Part shown: in pieces, positions 10,926 to 22,098 of the stretch
How the letters are laid out: each line of letters opens with the position of its first letter
Position numbering within the stretch: position 1 is the stretch's first letter
Source of the DNA: Liopterus haemorrhoidalis
Taxonomy: Eukaryota; Arthropoda; Insecta; Coleoptera; Dytiscidae
Assembly: GCA_963971575.1 (NCBI GenBank)
Contig: OZ020613.1
Span: 49,098,250-49,162,249 of the forward strand
Length of the DNA: 64,000 nt
Direction: 5' to 3'
Notes under the pieces: generated by a model
Database searches by the model: none
What the model was told of the DNA's origin: nothing
Seen by the model: only the letters and a program-made list of their open reading frames with translations
Translations under genes and position numbers: made by a program

Positions 10926-12191
10926 TAGTACTTTTAACGATTAAATCGGGGTTTTGACCATTTTGTTTAACATAGTCCCAATTCAATCGTTAAAATGTTC
11001 ATTTGAGTCAACATAAAAAAATCCGTTCAGTTTCGTTTAAACCAAAGAATTGAACTATATTATTAGTAATGTGATAAAAATTAATATAAATAAACTCTAG
11101 TGTGATGAGGCCTTTCTACTTTTTTCATCACTCAATACAATCTCGTAAGAGATGGCACCGCATACCCCTTCCTTCTTTCCTTCAACCACGTATACTCTTA
11201 ATAGATGGCACCACATCCACCATTACATTCTTTCTACACATATATTCCTTTCAAAAATCCGCGGTTTCAGGTCATCAACCCCTTTGCTTACCCCTTATCA
11301 GGTTCCTACATGGGTTCCACAAATATGTGATTTTTACAACATGCGATCTGTCTCGTTTTGAAATTTTAAACTTAATTTTTTGTTTGATTTTTAATCTTAG
11401 TTTATTTAAAAAATATTTTTGTTTAGATTAAAAGTTTCTCGTTTCAGTTAAACTACAGACGTTGTATTTTTTTTATCACGCCTCGTAACTATGAACACCG
11501 GGGTATAATAGCCCTCTTGTTACTTGATTTATGTTTTGTTTAGAAACCTTGAATTTTTTATAATAGGGTTGAGATTAGTTCGACATAGTATTAAGACGTA
11601 TTCTCACACTTCAATATTACGTGCGTATCACGTCAGTTCGGTTGTACTAAACCTCTATATGAACTCTCACAATAATTATTATATTATTAAATATATAAAT
11701 ATATCTAGTGATTTTATCACATATCAAAGTGTCTGTGTGTGCTATTCAATTGCAAATGTTCTGTTGGTGTCATCCTGAAGTTTCCTCAACATCTGGGTAC
11801 CCAGAAGACAGCTATCCACGAGAACCAAGGTTAGTAATGTTTGTTTATTGAATAATCACAAGACACTATAGTCAAAACGTCCGTCGAGTCCACGATATTA
11901 CATTATAGCTCTGTATGGTGTGCTAAAAATTCCATACCAATTAGCGGTTTGCTTAGAGCCGCTACACGATCATTGTCCATATAATCGCATATCACGCTTG
12001 TTCGTATATACTTATTTATATTTTTATATCAATTTTTGTTATTTTTAATTTGTTGTATTGTTTATTTTAATTTCTGACTTTGTTTTACATTATTTAATTA
12101 TTTATTTATATTTTTAAGACACTATTTTTATACCATGACCCTTTTTTATCAATCTTATTATATCACTCACTACTAATATCTCAGGTATGTC
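10926..12191. other. No recognisable feature
   Basis: AT-rich spacer. Two AGATGGCACCRCAT segments (11150 and 11203) form a short degenerate repeat. The frames at 11102-11431 and 11524-11778 look random. Confidence 0.35.
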
Positions 12192-13560
12192 CAGGGACGT
12201 AGCCAGGGGGGGATAGGGGGCATTTGCCCCCCCCCCCCCTGGATAGTTTAAATCCTGGTTAGTTTACGTTATATAAAATATAATTTAGGTTGTTAGAAGT
12301 TTTCTTCACCGGAGGTAAAGAAAATTTATAAATTTACTGGACTTTTATTATTTAATATACTACAAAAGACCTAGAACAGGGGTCGGCAACCTGCGGCTCT
12401 TTTAGAAAATTTTGTGCCCCTTTGAAAATTGCCTGGTTTTTATTTTAATATAATCTATTTTTTAATTTTCAACTTTCTGCCTGTACTATACAGGTTTTGT
12501 ATTTTTCAAAATGTTTTAGGGTGCAATTCACGCCCGGTAATTCCCCGAGTTACGGCATATTCCCTTTTAGAAGAAGTTATTTGTTTCGAAAAAAAGTTAT
12601 CTGTATTTGTGAATGATTTACGTGCAAAAACATTTTTACATTTTATTAATTTACAAAAACATATTATTAATGCAATTTTTTTTTGCACAAACTATTGTTA
12701 ACATGAAAGAAGCTTTTCGAGATAGATTTAAAGAGTTTAGAAAATATAAAGCTACACTAGATTTTTTGACAAAACCAATTGAAGTAGATATGTAGCAATT
12801 ACATTAGTGGATTTGAAATCCATAGGTTTATGTTAAGGTTAAGAATTATATATTCTTAAAACTTAATTCTGAACTAGAAAATTTAGAAAGAAAAAAGTGA
12901 ATTTTACCTTCCGAGCATAAGTGGACCGAAATTCGCAATCTCTAAAATGTAGATAAAGTTCTTTTCGACGCTTGGAACCGTCTTCCAGAATCGTTCAATC
13001 TTTTAAAAAATTATGCTTTTGGGCTACTGACAATTTTCGGATCCACATATTACTGTAAGCAAATCTTTTCACATATGAAATTAATAAAGAGTCAGTTAAG
13101 AAGTAATCTTATTGACCTGAAACTAGAATGCTGCCTTAAGTTAAAGATTACTGACTATTCACCAAATATTGAAGTCTTATAGAATACTACACAGGAGCAA
13201 TCGTCCCATTAAAAAAATTATTATGTTGTAATATACTGGCAACTACAATAGGTATCACAAACTAAATGTATAAGTAAATATTAATTTATTGTAATACTTG
13301 ATTATTTTAAAACAAATAAAAAATTTTTACGTTTTTTTCTTAAATATAGCATATGTTTTTTAGCGGCTCTTCCATGTTATTGTGTTTTTTTTTTTTTCAA
13401 TATAGATTTGGTTCTTGGTCACTGAAAGGTTGCCGACACCTGACCTAGAACGCTGTTATTTTCTACCCAAGCCATGTAATTAAGGTCGTACCGACCAATT
13501 TAGAATATTTTGTTATTTTTACCCCCCCCCCCCCCAGCTGAAATCCTGGCTACGTCCCTG
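12192..13560. mobile_element. hAT MITE with CAGGGACGTAGCCAGG ends
   Basis: The termini CAGGGACGTAGCCAGG are inverted and carry poly-G/poly-C tracts inside. They are flanked by GGTATGTC (12184-12191) and GGTATATC (13561-13568), an 8-bp duplication with one mismatch. Outside the nested element only about 300 bp remain. Confidence 0.8.
12377..13442 (+). mobile_element. hAT relic (GTF2IRD2/ZBED-like transposase)
   Basis: Ends CAGGGGTCGGCAACC and the complement of CAGGTGTCGGCAACC are flanked by a perfect ACCTAGAA duplication (12369-12376, 13443-13450). The plus strand keeps EAFRDRFKEFRKYKATLDFL (about 12706-12765). Further on are CKQIFSHMKLIKSQLRSNL and LKLECCLKLKITDYSP (about 13060-13160) of the hAT C-terminal region. 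Stops and frameshifts abolish it. Confidence 0.85.
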
Positions 13561-13589
13561 GGTATATCTAACAATATTGTCTAACAAGT

Positions 13590-13795
13590 AGGCGGCAGTA
13601 GGGGCAATCAACCACAGAAATTTGACAGCTGCATTTACTACCACAACCACAAAACTTCACTACTTAACCTCAGATTTAATATTGCTTACAAAACGTTAAC
13701 AAAACTAGAGCAATCCGAATTAACCTTGTGACGTCACCAGATCAATCTCAGCAGTCTGGTGGACTGATTAAACGTAAACGCTTATTGTAATATAT
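13590..13795. mobile_element. Right part of ACGTTTACG-type MITE
   Basis: Matches 6125-6311, including TTGTGACGTCACCAGATCAA and the terminal AAACGTAAACGC. It ends just before the ZnF-2 stop codon. Confidence 0.55.
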
Positions 13796-13804
13796 TAAAA
13801 ATCC

Positions 13805-14763
13805 TCATAGTTTCTCGTCAAAATGTTTTCTTATGTGACCTACTAGAGATGATAATTGTGAATATGTTTTGTTACACTGTTCACATTTGTATGGCTTCTC
13901 GCCAGAATGTGTTCGTTTGTGACTAATGAGTTGTGTCTTCCGCAAAAATGATTTATTACACTGTTCACATTTATATGGTTTTTCTCCAGTATGTATTTTT
14001 TCGTGTTCACTACAATTCGATGAATATGAAAACGTTTTATTGCACTGATTACATTTGAATGGCTTGTCATCAGAATGTCTTCGTTTGTGAGTATTGAGGT
14101 TGGACAGATTTGTAAATGCTTTATCACACTGATCACATTTGAATGGTCTCTTTATAGAATGTATTCGTTTGTGATGAACGAGTCCTTGTGAATGTAAGAA
14201 TGCTTTGTCACATTGTACACATTTAAATGGTTTCTCGACAAAATGCATTAGATTGTGATTAATGAGAGATGAAAGGTTTGAATAAGTTTTCTCACACTCT
14301 TCACATTTGTATGGCTTCTCACCAGAATGTATACGATTGTGATTAATGAGTTGTGATTTTCGCCAAAATGCTTTATCACATTTATCACATTTAAATGGTT
14401 TCTCAGCAGAATGAGTCCGTTTGTGACAATTAAGAGTTGATGATACTGAAAATACTTTATCACACTGATCGCATTTGAATGGTTTCTCTCCAGAATGCAT
14501 TCTTTTGTGACTAATGAGATTTGATAACTGTATAAATGCTTTATCACACTGGTCACATTTAAATGGTTTCTCTCCAGAATGTATCATTTTGTGTCTAGTG
14601 AGGTTTGATGAAGTTGGAAATGCCTTATTACACTGATCACATTTGAATAGTTTCTCACATACATCGCTTTTATCACATGTATCTATTGTTTGACTTTGTG
14701 TGAATTTCTTAACAGATACTGGAGCCCAACTCTCATATCGATTACTGAAAGATGGTTGTCTAG
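13805..14763 (-). CDS. ZnF-2 terminal exon, 10 C2H2 fingers
   Basis: Probable nuclear DNA-binding protein. The minus-strand acceptor TTTTTTGCAG ends at 14764, giving a phase-1 join (A-R-Q-P-S-F-S-N...). A 45-residue linker is followed by ten fingers with complete C2H2 ligands, mostly KPFKCDQCDKAF type. Fingers 4, 5, 9 and 10 form two related pairs: W/L-RKxQLI with TYSxLSSL. Finger 8 has an odd helix (SSNCSEHEKIH). The upstream methionine at 14836 is intronic. The gene's other exons lie 7-9 kb upstream, beyond a LINE and a Gypsy element. Confidence 0.85.
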
Positions 14764-14935
14764 CTGCAAAAAAATAAGTAATTAATATAATATGGATGTA
14801 TAATGTTTCTTCAAGATGACTATGAAATGACGTCACATTTGGTTAATTTAACTGAGAAGTGACAACCGGTGGCAGCACTGTGATCGAAGGAAATGTGATT
14901 GACGATAGTAGTACTTATACGTCAATTTGTACATC

Positions 14936-17585
14936 AAGATCATTTTAATAATATTACTGACATGGTTATTTCTCACCCAAACGATTCATTTTTACTTGTA
15001 GGAGATTATAATCTGCCCAACCTAATATGGTCACCGTCACAATCTTGCTTCATTATAGAAAATCCTAATAGCGCCACTGAAAAATTATTACAAAATATCA
15101 TGTCTCTATGTGATATAGAACAATTTAACGGCATCCGTAATAAAAATAATAAAATATTAGACTTGGTTCTTTCCAATAACACTATTGCAGTAAGCACTTG
15201 TAATCACCCACTCTCTAAAATCGACACGCATCACCATTAGAGTTAACCCTAGACTTGCAACATCTAAATATTTTAAACAAAAATTCAAACCATTATCTTA
15301 ATTACCACAAGGCTGACTATGAGGGAATTATCTATACTTTATCTTCAATAAATTGGCAAGAAGAACTAAGTGATGACAAGGTAAATAATATGCTCGACCA
15401 TTTTTATAAAATATTATATAATATAATAGACAAATATGTACCATCAAAACTTAAAAAAGAGTCTAAATACCCTCACTGGTTCTCTACACCTCTCATAAAA
15501 GCTATTAAAGAAAAAAATAAGTATCATAAGAAATGGAAAATTTATAAAAATGAAGAATACTACAATAATTTTAATGTCTTACGTAAACGTGTAAAAATGT
15601 TGGTTACCGATTGTCATAATAAAAACATAAAAAATATCGAATCAAACATTAATACAAATCCTGTTTATTTCTGGAAACATGTCAAATCTAAAAAGGGTAC
15701 TTCTTATATACCAAACCACATGTATTATAACAATATACACGCATCCAGTGGTGATGATATTTCTAATGTATTTGCTAACTTTTTTCAATCTGTTTATGTT
15801 AATAATAATTCAATTACGAATAAACAAAAAAACACTACTAATGCTAATTGCGTTTCAAAAAGTCTGAATTTTATAAATGTATCACAAGAAACTATTTTAT
15901 CTGTATTAAGTAGTTTAGACACTAATAAGACATCAGGTCCTGACAACATTCATCCTATTTTTATTAAAACGTGTGCTTACTATTTAGTTGAACCTTTGGA
16001 AATAATTTTTAATACCTCTTTAAAAGAAGGTATATTCCCGGACATCTGGAAATGTACCTACATAACGCCTATTCATAAGAGCGGCGACAAGGAAAATATC
16101 AAAAATTACAGACCCATATCAAAATTATGTGCAATAGCCAAAGTATTTGAAAAGTGTCTCCTAGATAAATTAAATTATCATTTTGATAATATTATCATTC
16201 CAGAACAACATGGTTTCGTTAAATCAAAATCCACTTTGTCAAATCTACTTACATTCACTGAATATGTAAATAAATGCTTTAGCAAGTTCCAACAAGTAGA
16301 CACCGTCTATACTGATTTTTCGAAAGCTTTCGATAGAGTCAATCATGATATTCTCATTCAAAAACTATTCAACTGTGGAATCCACGGAACGCTACTTAGA
16401 TGGCTCGACTCCTACATTCGAAACCGGATCTTATCAGTGGTTGTTAACGGATTTAAATCTAGAAGTTATGAAGCCACTTCCGGTGTGCCTCAAGGGTCCC
16501 ACCTGGGTCCTTTACTTTTTATTTGTTATATAAACGATATAGGTCAGGTTTTCGAAAACTGCGAATTTTTACTTTTTGCAGATGACCTTAAAATTTTTAA
16601 GAGTATCGACTCACAGGTAGATTGTCATTATTTGCAAAATGACATGAATACATTTTATAAATATTGTGCCGAAAATTGTCTCTCCCTCAATGTGGATAAG
16701 TGCTATGCTATGACTTTTACAAGGAAACGTGATAGTATATTATATCCCTACAAATTAAATAACGATACAATAAAAAAAGTTGATCTTACGAAAGATCTAG
16801 GTGTTATGTTAGATACTAAGCTTCGTTTCGATCAGCACATAGATTATATCATAAATAAATCTTATAGAATGCTAGGTTTTGTTTTAAGACAAAGTTTTAA
16901 CTTCACCAATTCCAAAACACTGTTGACCCTGTACAACAGTCTTATTAGACCCAACCTGGAATACTGTACACCAATCTGGAACCCTTTGTACTATAAATAT
17001 ATCTACAGCATAGAGCAAATACAAATTAAATATATGAGGTATTTTGCTCGAAAACAAAACTTAACTTTCCATTCATCAACCTATCATTCATTTTTAAACG
17101 ATTTAAATTATAGTACGCTTGAAACTAGAAGAACAAAAAATGATATGATCTTATTACATAAAATTATTAATAGTTTAATAGATGTTCAACCATTTATTTC
17201 AAATATAAACATATTAGTACCTCAAAGAAATACTAGATCAAAAAATACATTTTACATTAATAACTGCAATACAAACTACTGTCAAAATTCACCTCTAAAC
17301 CGATGCATGTCAGTCTTTAATGAGAAATTTAATGCTATAGACATATTTAATGGTTCACTTCCAGAGTTTAAATCGAAAATGAATATTATGTTAAACATTA
17401 CACGCTAAATAAAATAAAAATTGTTTCATATTGTATTATTATATTGTTATCATATTGTATATGTAATTATAACAACACATTTATTTATATCATCTGATAC
17501 ATTGTACTAATATTCTGTAGATATCTGTAATTGGCCACTCACTGGCTGTTGATGTCTTAAATAAATAAAAAAAAAAAAAAAAAAA
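14936..17585 (+). mobile_element. Jockey/CR1-like LINE, 5'-truncated
   Basis: It contains the end of an endonuclease domain (FLLVGDYNLPNLIW, about 14986-15030), a full reverse transcriptase ORF, an AATAAA-rich tail and a poly(A) run ending about 17585. The site GGTTAATTTAA occurs both upstream (about 14841) and just after the poly(A), but it may be host repeat rather than a target duplication. The only clear coding break is the frameshift near 15235. Confidence 0.8.
15255..17408 (+). CDS. LINE reverse transcriptase (ORF2, 3' part)
   Basis: Copies element RNA into DNA at a nicked target. The 717-residue open frame has the RT fingers (GPDNIHPIF...PIHKSGDKENIKNYRPIS, near residues 230-290). Motif A is DFSKAFDRVNHDIL (near 353), motif B SGVPQGSHLGPLLF, and the catalytic FADD is near residue 440. 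The endonuclease portion (14899-15240) is in another frame. The frames would join by one single-base shift near THH, so the methionine at 15255 is not the true start. The RT core has no internal stop, which suggests a fairly young copy. Confidence 0.85.
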   Translation: MQHLNILNKNSNHYLNYHKADYEGIIYTLSSINWQEELSDDKVNNMLDHFYKILYNIIDKYVPSKLKKESKYPHWFSTPLIKAIKEKNKYHKKWKIYKNEEYYNNFNVLRKRVKMLVTDCHNKNIKNIESNINTNPVYFWKHVKSKKGTSYIPNHMYYNNIHASSGDDISNVFANFFQSVYVNNNSITNKQKNTTNANCVSKSLNFINVSQETILSVLSSLDTNKTSGPDNIHPIFIKTCAYYLVEPLEIIFNTSLKEGIFPDIWKCTYITPIHKSGDKENIKNYRPISKLCAIAKVFEKCLLDKLNYHFDNIIIPEQHGFVKSKSTLSNLLTFTEYVNKCFSKFQQVDTVYTDFSKAFDRVNHDILIQKLFNCGIHGTLLRWLDSYIRNRILSVVVNGFKSRSYEATSGVPQGSHLGPLLFICYINDIGQVFENCEFLLFADDLKIFKSIDSQVDCHYLQNDMNTFYKYCAENCLSLNVDKCYAMTFTRKRDSILYPYKLNNDTIKKVDLTKDLGVMLDTKLRFDQHIDYIINKSYRMLGFVLRQSFNFTNSKTLLTLYNSLIRPNLEYCTPIWNPLYYKYIYSIEQIQIKYMRYFARKQNLTFHSSTYHSFLNDLNYSTLETRRTKNDMILLHKIINSLIDVQPFISNINILVPQRNTRSKNTFYINNCNTNYCQNSPLNRCMSVFNEKFNAIDIFNGSLPEFKSKMNIMLNITR

Positions 17586-18230
17586 GATTAGGTTAATTTA
17601 AACACAATGCGTTTATATTTTATTAAAATGCGAGTAAATATTTGCGACATTTTTGAATTATTAAGCACTACACATGTATCGAGGTGTAAAACAGAATCAT
17701 CTCCCGAAAAATGCAATAAACAGAATCGCATAGTATCAGTTACTTTTTGCCATTACATGGCAAAAGAATTTATCTTTTTTTGGCAAAGATGTGTTCTTGT
17801 TTATGATGAGCAATATAGAAGTATTAAATATATGGTTATTATTTGTTTTTGTTGATTTTTAGAGTTAGTAATAAAATATGTTGAAATTCATTGTATTTTT
17901 CTTTAAAATGTGTTATTTTTAATAAAATAACATTAACGTTAAGAAAACTGTTTTTTACTTGGTTGAATGTTTGCAAAATAGTAGGTAATGTAAACAACCA
18001 TTGTGAGCACTTGAATGCGTGGCAAGCGGCCGAGGCGAGTCTGCCGCGGCGAGTTGTCCTAGATCGATCAAAAAATATGTTGAAATTTATATTTCGCATT
18101 ATCGACTTCTGTCTCTGACAAATTATAAAATTTTGAAATTCCTGTTAAAATTAATAATCGTGATTTATTTTTCTAGTTCTCATATCTTTCCACGTACCCC
18201 ATAAACTAAAGTCCGTTCAAGATAACTATA

Positions 18231-18400
18231 AAATGACGTCAGTGTTGAAAAAATGTTGTGTTGCAAACTGTGTTGTATTTCCTAGAGAGTAAAGGGGCTT
18301 AATGTGAATTATTATATAGAGCGGTGCTTTCCAAATGATTTGGTGCTTTCCAAATGACATCAGTAGTAAAGATGTTGCGAAATTTATGGTTTAACATATA
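18231..18400 (+). pseudogene. THAP-domain fragment of R2
   Basis: CCVANCVVFPRE shows the C-x-x-x-C start of a THAP zinc finger and is followed by an in-frame stop. CFPNDISSKDVAKFM follows in a nearby frame and resembles the downstream F-P part. Non-functional. Confidence 0.45.
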
Positions 18401-19143
18401 TTATGTGCATAATATTGAGAAGTGATACGTACGAATACGCTAACTGGTGACTAAATTATTGTTATTAAGTACAGCAGTACAGTTTGAACTTATTACTTAT
18501 ATTTTAATGATGTATCTTTGTTACAATGTCGACAAAAGTTGTGTAAAACTATAAAGACACACCAAATTTTAGTGATTTTACTTGTTATTCATGAAAGGAC
18601 AAAGATAGGCATCTTAGTTTTTTTTACAAAAATTGATAATAAGTCCAAATTGGGAAAAGATTTGGTTATGGAGAGTAAAAAGGCGTATAAATATGTTTTG
18701 AGTTACGATTTTTCGCGTGATGATTCTATTATACACCTCGATACATGTGTAGCGCTTAAAAACTTAAAAATATCGCAAATATTTACTCGAAATTTAATAA
18801 ATTAAAAACGTATTGTACTTACACTAACCTGTTCGTTACGTGCAAATTGATGGCTAAGTATTACAGTTGTCAATCATATTTCCTTCTATCAGAACGCTGC
18901 CACCAATACTGCTCCTTGTCTATAATTGCATGCATGATATCGAAATAAAACCATTCAAATCAGAAACTCGGTAAAATGAATATACTCTATGCATAATAAG
19001 CTTATGCATGAGCGTATTGATGTTAAAATGAGTTAGTTAGTTAGTTCTTTAAAATTTGTGGCGTACAGAAACGATGGCAATTTGAGCCTGAGGTTGAAAT
19101 GACTTGGTACCGAGAGACAATAATGGATTCTGAAATACATATG

Positions 19144-19392
19144 TGTCAGCAACCACATTGTAAACGGGCCTACCCAGGCTTGTGGAAACACACCTTAAGT
19201 CCGCAAGCCAACGGACACTGCAGTCAGTCAAAGTTAGCAGTCTAGGCGTGGCAGCTGTGCGATGAGCGCTACCAGTACGTTATTGTTATTGTTGTGTTCT
19301 TAACCTAATGAAATGTAATACAGAAATGGAATATAGTGATTTTATATGAATGTAGTGTGTATTATTTGACTTGAAAGCGGTCATGCCTGACA
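19144..19392 (+). repeat. Left LTR
   Basis: Starts TGTCAGCAACC and ends CATGCCTGACA. It repeats at 21287-21535 almost without change. Confidence 0.9.
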
Positions 19393-19806
19393 AATGCAGC
19401 GGTGGGATGTATTTCTAAAAGCAGTGCCGAAATAAAAAGTAAAAAAGTGTTCGCTATTTTACTTAAAAACAGTGAAAACAGTGATATGTGGTGTAAGACA
19501 ACAATAATTTTGCATAAGAACAGTGCCAAGTTGTATGAAACGGCAATAAGTTGTATGAATTTGCTTCGCGGGGAGCGAAAGAGAACCTTATTTATCGCCC
19601 CGGCGATAAAGGTCATATTAACGGTGTACAGAGAGTACGTTTGTTTTGAAATTGTAAAATTCGATTAAAATAGTAAGTTTATGCCATAAAAACTGTTGAC
19701 TGGTAACTGTTGTGATACAAAACATTGTTATTTTATTGTGAGACTGAATTTCGGGGTGAAATTTAGTGACATTGTTGCATTTAAAACGCAAAATTTGTGA
19801 AAACGC

Positions 19807-20592
19807 GTGATAGCTTGTGTCCGGAAAGTGCGTAGCGACGTGTGGGCAGTGAGACGCGAGACGGGCGGGTTGTTCGTACGTTTCGACACACGGCGGCCGG
19901 TAAACGACAACAAATACTTTCGAACGGAGAGTTTGGCGCGCGCGGTATATTTGAACGTGAATCACCGCGACAGTTATTTAAAAAAACACTTGAAAATGGA
20001 CACTAAAAGCGAAATGGCCGATGTAAGTGAACCTATTGCGTTTGGGATCACTGAAGAATTGCCAGAGTCAACTGTGAACGGGGCTGAAGGTTTTTACCCT
20101 GCAAACTATGACAGAAGTAACTATTTACGTGAACGTGATCCGGAGTTGGAGCGTGAGCGTGACTTTTTAAATCGGGAACGCGAACTTTTAAATCGGGAAC
20201 GCGAGTTGCTACAGCGAGAGAGGGCCTTGCTTAGCACAACGCCGAGTTCGATGCAAAATATGAGTTGGGGATTCCAGAGAGATCTCGCGGAAAAATTGAT
20301 GCCTAAGTTTGACCCGGCGAAAACTGCAGGACTGACCGCAGATCGATGGGCCCAGAAGGTGGAAGGCATTGCGAAGGCTTACGGCTGGAGTGATGCTATG
20401 CTGCTGACACATGCGGTGTCAAAATTAAAAGGAGCTGCTCGACAGTGGGTTGAATGCGATACGGAAGAGCTGAATACCTGGATGAACTTTAAAGCGAGAC
20501 TGAAACATAGTTTTCCATCTGACGTCGATCAAGCAGACATACACACAATCTTGTCGAAGAAACGCAAGAGTGCTACTGAGACATATGAATAA
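19807..20592 (+). CDS. Gypsy gag-like protein
   Basis: Structural protein of the retrotransposon particle. The true start is probably the methionine near 19995 (MDTKSEMADV). A charged tandem repeat of L-N-R-E-R-E-L units follows and should form a coiled coil. Then come LMPKFDPAKTAGLTADRWAQ, VSKLKGAARQWVE and FKARLKHSFPSD, the usual Gypsy gag capsid motifs. The frame ends at a TAA just after ATETYE, where the pol deletion begins. Confidence 0.75.
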   Translation: MIACVRKVRSDVWAVRRETGGLFVRFDTRRPVNDNKYFRTESLARAVYLNVNHRDSYLKKHLKMDTKSEMADVSEPIAFGITEELPESTVNGAEGFYPANYDRSNYLRERDPELERERDFLNRERELLNRERELLQRERALLSTTPSSMQNMSWGFQRDLAEKLMPKFDPAKTAGLTADRWAQKVEGIAKAYGWSDAMLLTHAVSKLKGAARQWVECDTEELNTWMNFKARLKHSFPSDVDQADIHTILSKKRKSATETYE

Positions 20593-20624
20593 TATGCTTA
20601 TGCAAAGAGAAAAGTATAGTTGAC

Positions 20625-21306
20625 GTGAAGAACGCTACTTCGACACCGAGATCAAATGGACAGGTAGAAAGATTCAATCACACTATCACAGCAGCTATTA
20701 CTACTAGTTACCAGAGAGAAGATGGGAAAGATTGGGACAGGAGAGTAGGCGAGTTACAATTTGCCCTGAACGGTATGAAGAATAAAACTACGAACAAGAC
20801 GCCACACGAGCTTGTCTTCAGTTATGAGCCGAGAAGTCTAGTTAGCAACGAACTTATTAGAGCCATAGAGAAAGAAGAAAGCGTCAAATATGATGTAGAA
20901 GAAAACAGAGAAGAGGCGTTAGGTAACATAAAGATGATGCAAGAAAAGGAGAAGAAAAGATTCGATAGCCGACATCGACAACCAAGGAAATATAAAGAAG
21001 GAGATCCTAGTAATGATCAGGAGGGAAGCGGCAGCTATGGGGCAATCCAGAAAGCTTATGCCACATTATAAGGGACCTTATGCAGTAGGTAAGGTTCTTA
21101 ATAATGACCGTTATGTGTTAATAAATCTCCCAGGTGCTAAGCGGACGCAGCGCACGTTCCAATCCGTGTTTGCTGCGGACAATATAAAGCCGTGGTGCTC
21201 ACAATTAAATGAAGAACCATCTTCTACCGAAGACGAGATGACGGCTTCCGGAGTCGAGGACAACTCCGCTGATAGCGCGGCCGAGCTGTCAGCAACCACA
21301 TTGTAA
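20625..21306 (+). pseudogene. Integrase C-terminal remnant of the Gypsy element
   Basis: TPRSNGQVERFNHTI covers the third catalytic acid (E) region of a retroelement integrase. NGMKNKTTNKTPHELVFSYE and a C-terminal barrel with KGPYAVGKVLNNDRYVLINL follow. A single-base shift near 21005 moves the second part to another frame, and the catalytic core before the E is deleted, so it cannot act as an integrase. The tail (AELSATTL) runs into the right LTR. Confidence 0.8.
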
Positions 21307-21535
21307 ACGGGCCTACCCAGGCTTGTGGAAACACACCTTAAGTCCGCAAGCCAACGGACACTGCAGTCAGTCAAAGTTAGCAGTCTAGGCGTGGCAGCTG
21401 TGCGATGAGCGCTACCAGTACGTTATTGTTATTGTTGTGTTCTTAACCTAATGAAATGTAATACAGAAATGGAATATAGTGATTTTATATGAATGTAGTG
21501 TGTATTATTTGACTTGAAAGCGGTCATGCCTGATA
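21287..21535 (+). repeat. Right LTR
   Basis: Same sequence as 19144-19392. The last five bases are TGATA instead of TGACA. Confidence 0.9.
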
Positions 21536-21658
21536 TATGTATGGATGTGCACCCAGTATGTATTATTCTCTTCTGCGTGTACTCAGTAAATAAAAACTGG
21601 GAATAAGAGTATTACAACTATAGCTTGCTACTTAAACAATATTTTATTATTGACTGAC

Positions 21659-21781
21659 CTATATCTTGTCCAGCTGCATTTTTCCTGTATTCACCTTCAC
21701 CTCCACATTCAGACTTGATGTTAATCTCTTTAGCGATGATAATATTAGTGTTGTAGTTAAACGGGGACATGGTCGCGAAAC
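21659..21781 (-). CDS. ZnF-2 leader exon C
   Basis: Minus strand. The acceptor is CCAG before 21781, with a weak pyrimidine tract, and the donor is GTCAGT. Both ends are phase 1. The peptide GFATMSPFNYNTN then NIIIAKEINIKSECGG aligns with exon C of ZnF-1, -6 and -7. It contains the IKSE SUMO-type motif. The acceptor is the least certain part. Confidence 0.65.
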   Translation of the reverse strand, partial: VSRPCPRLTTTLILSSLKRLTSSLNVEVKVNTGKMQLDKI

Positions 21782-21832
21782 CTGGAACCAAGATGCCAAG
21801 TCTCACTTCGGGTTGTCGCGCCAATGATGATG

Positions 21833-21896
21833 AGTTATACTGGGGCGTGTCGTAAGTAGATGATATGATATACGTCTTCGGAGTATTGCTGGTCTC

Positions 21897-21970
<74 letters not shown>

Positions 21971-22049
21971 TGTATTCATATTTCAGAGACCAGCAATATT
22001 CCGAAGACGTATATCATATCACCTACTGACGACACGCCCCAGTATAACT
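21833..22049. mobile_element. Palindromic MITE with (TA)n centre
   Basis: Arms 21833-21902 and 21983-22049 are inverted copies (AGTTATACTGGGGCGTGTCG at the outer ends), separated by about 35 TA units. No coding capacity. A further (AT)n lies at 22070-22094. Confidence 0.8.
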
Positions 22050-22067
22050 AAAATATTTAGTATACTT

Positions 22068-22098
<31 letters not shown>

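Larger units (their letters stand above)
14855..18915 (+). mobile_element. THAP element relic R2, split by a LINE
   Basis: The left end (14870-14935, GGTGGCAGCACTGTGATCG...) continues after the LINE at 17586-17700. An inverted copy of the same ~200 bp lies at 18700-18915. Between them at 18231-18400 is a plus-strand THAP fragment: MTSVLKKCCVANCVVFPRE, a stop, then CFPND. About 1.4 kb without the LINE. Boundaries and target duplication are uncertain. Confidence 0.5.
19144..21535 (+). mobile_element. Internally deleted Gypsy-type LTR retrotransposon
   Basis: Two near-identical LTRs (19144-19392 and 21287-21535, TGTCAG...CTGACA/CTGATA) flank 1.9 kb. The 4-bp flanks are TATG on both sides. Gag is present; protease, RT, RNase H and the front of integrase are missing; the end of integrase remains. 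High LTR similarity implies recent insertion. It lies in the ZnF-2 intron between exon C and the finger exon. No clear polypurine tract precedes the right LTR. Confidence 0.85.
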
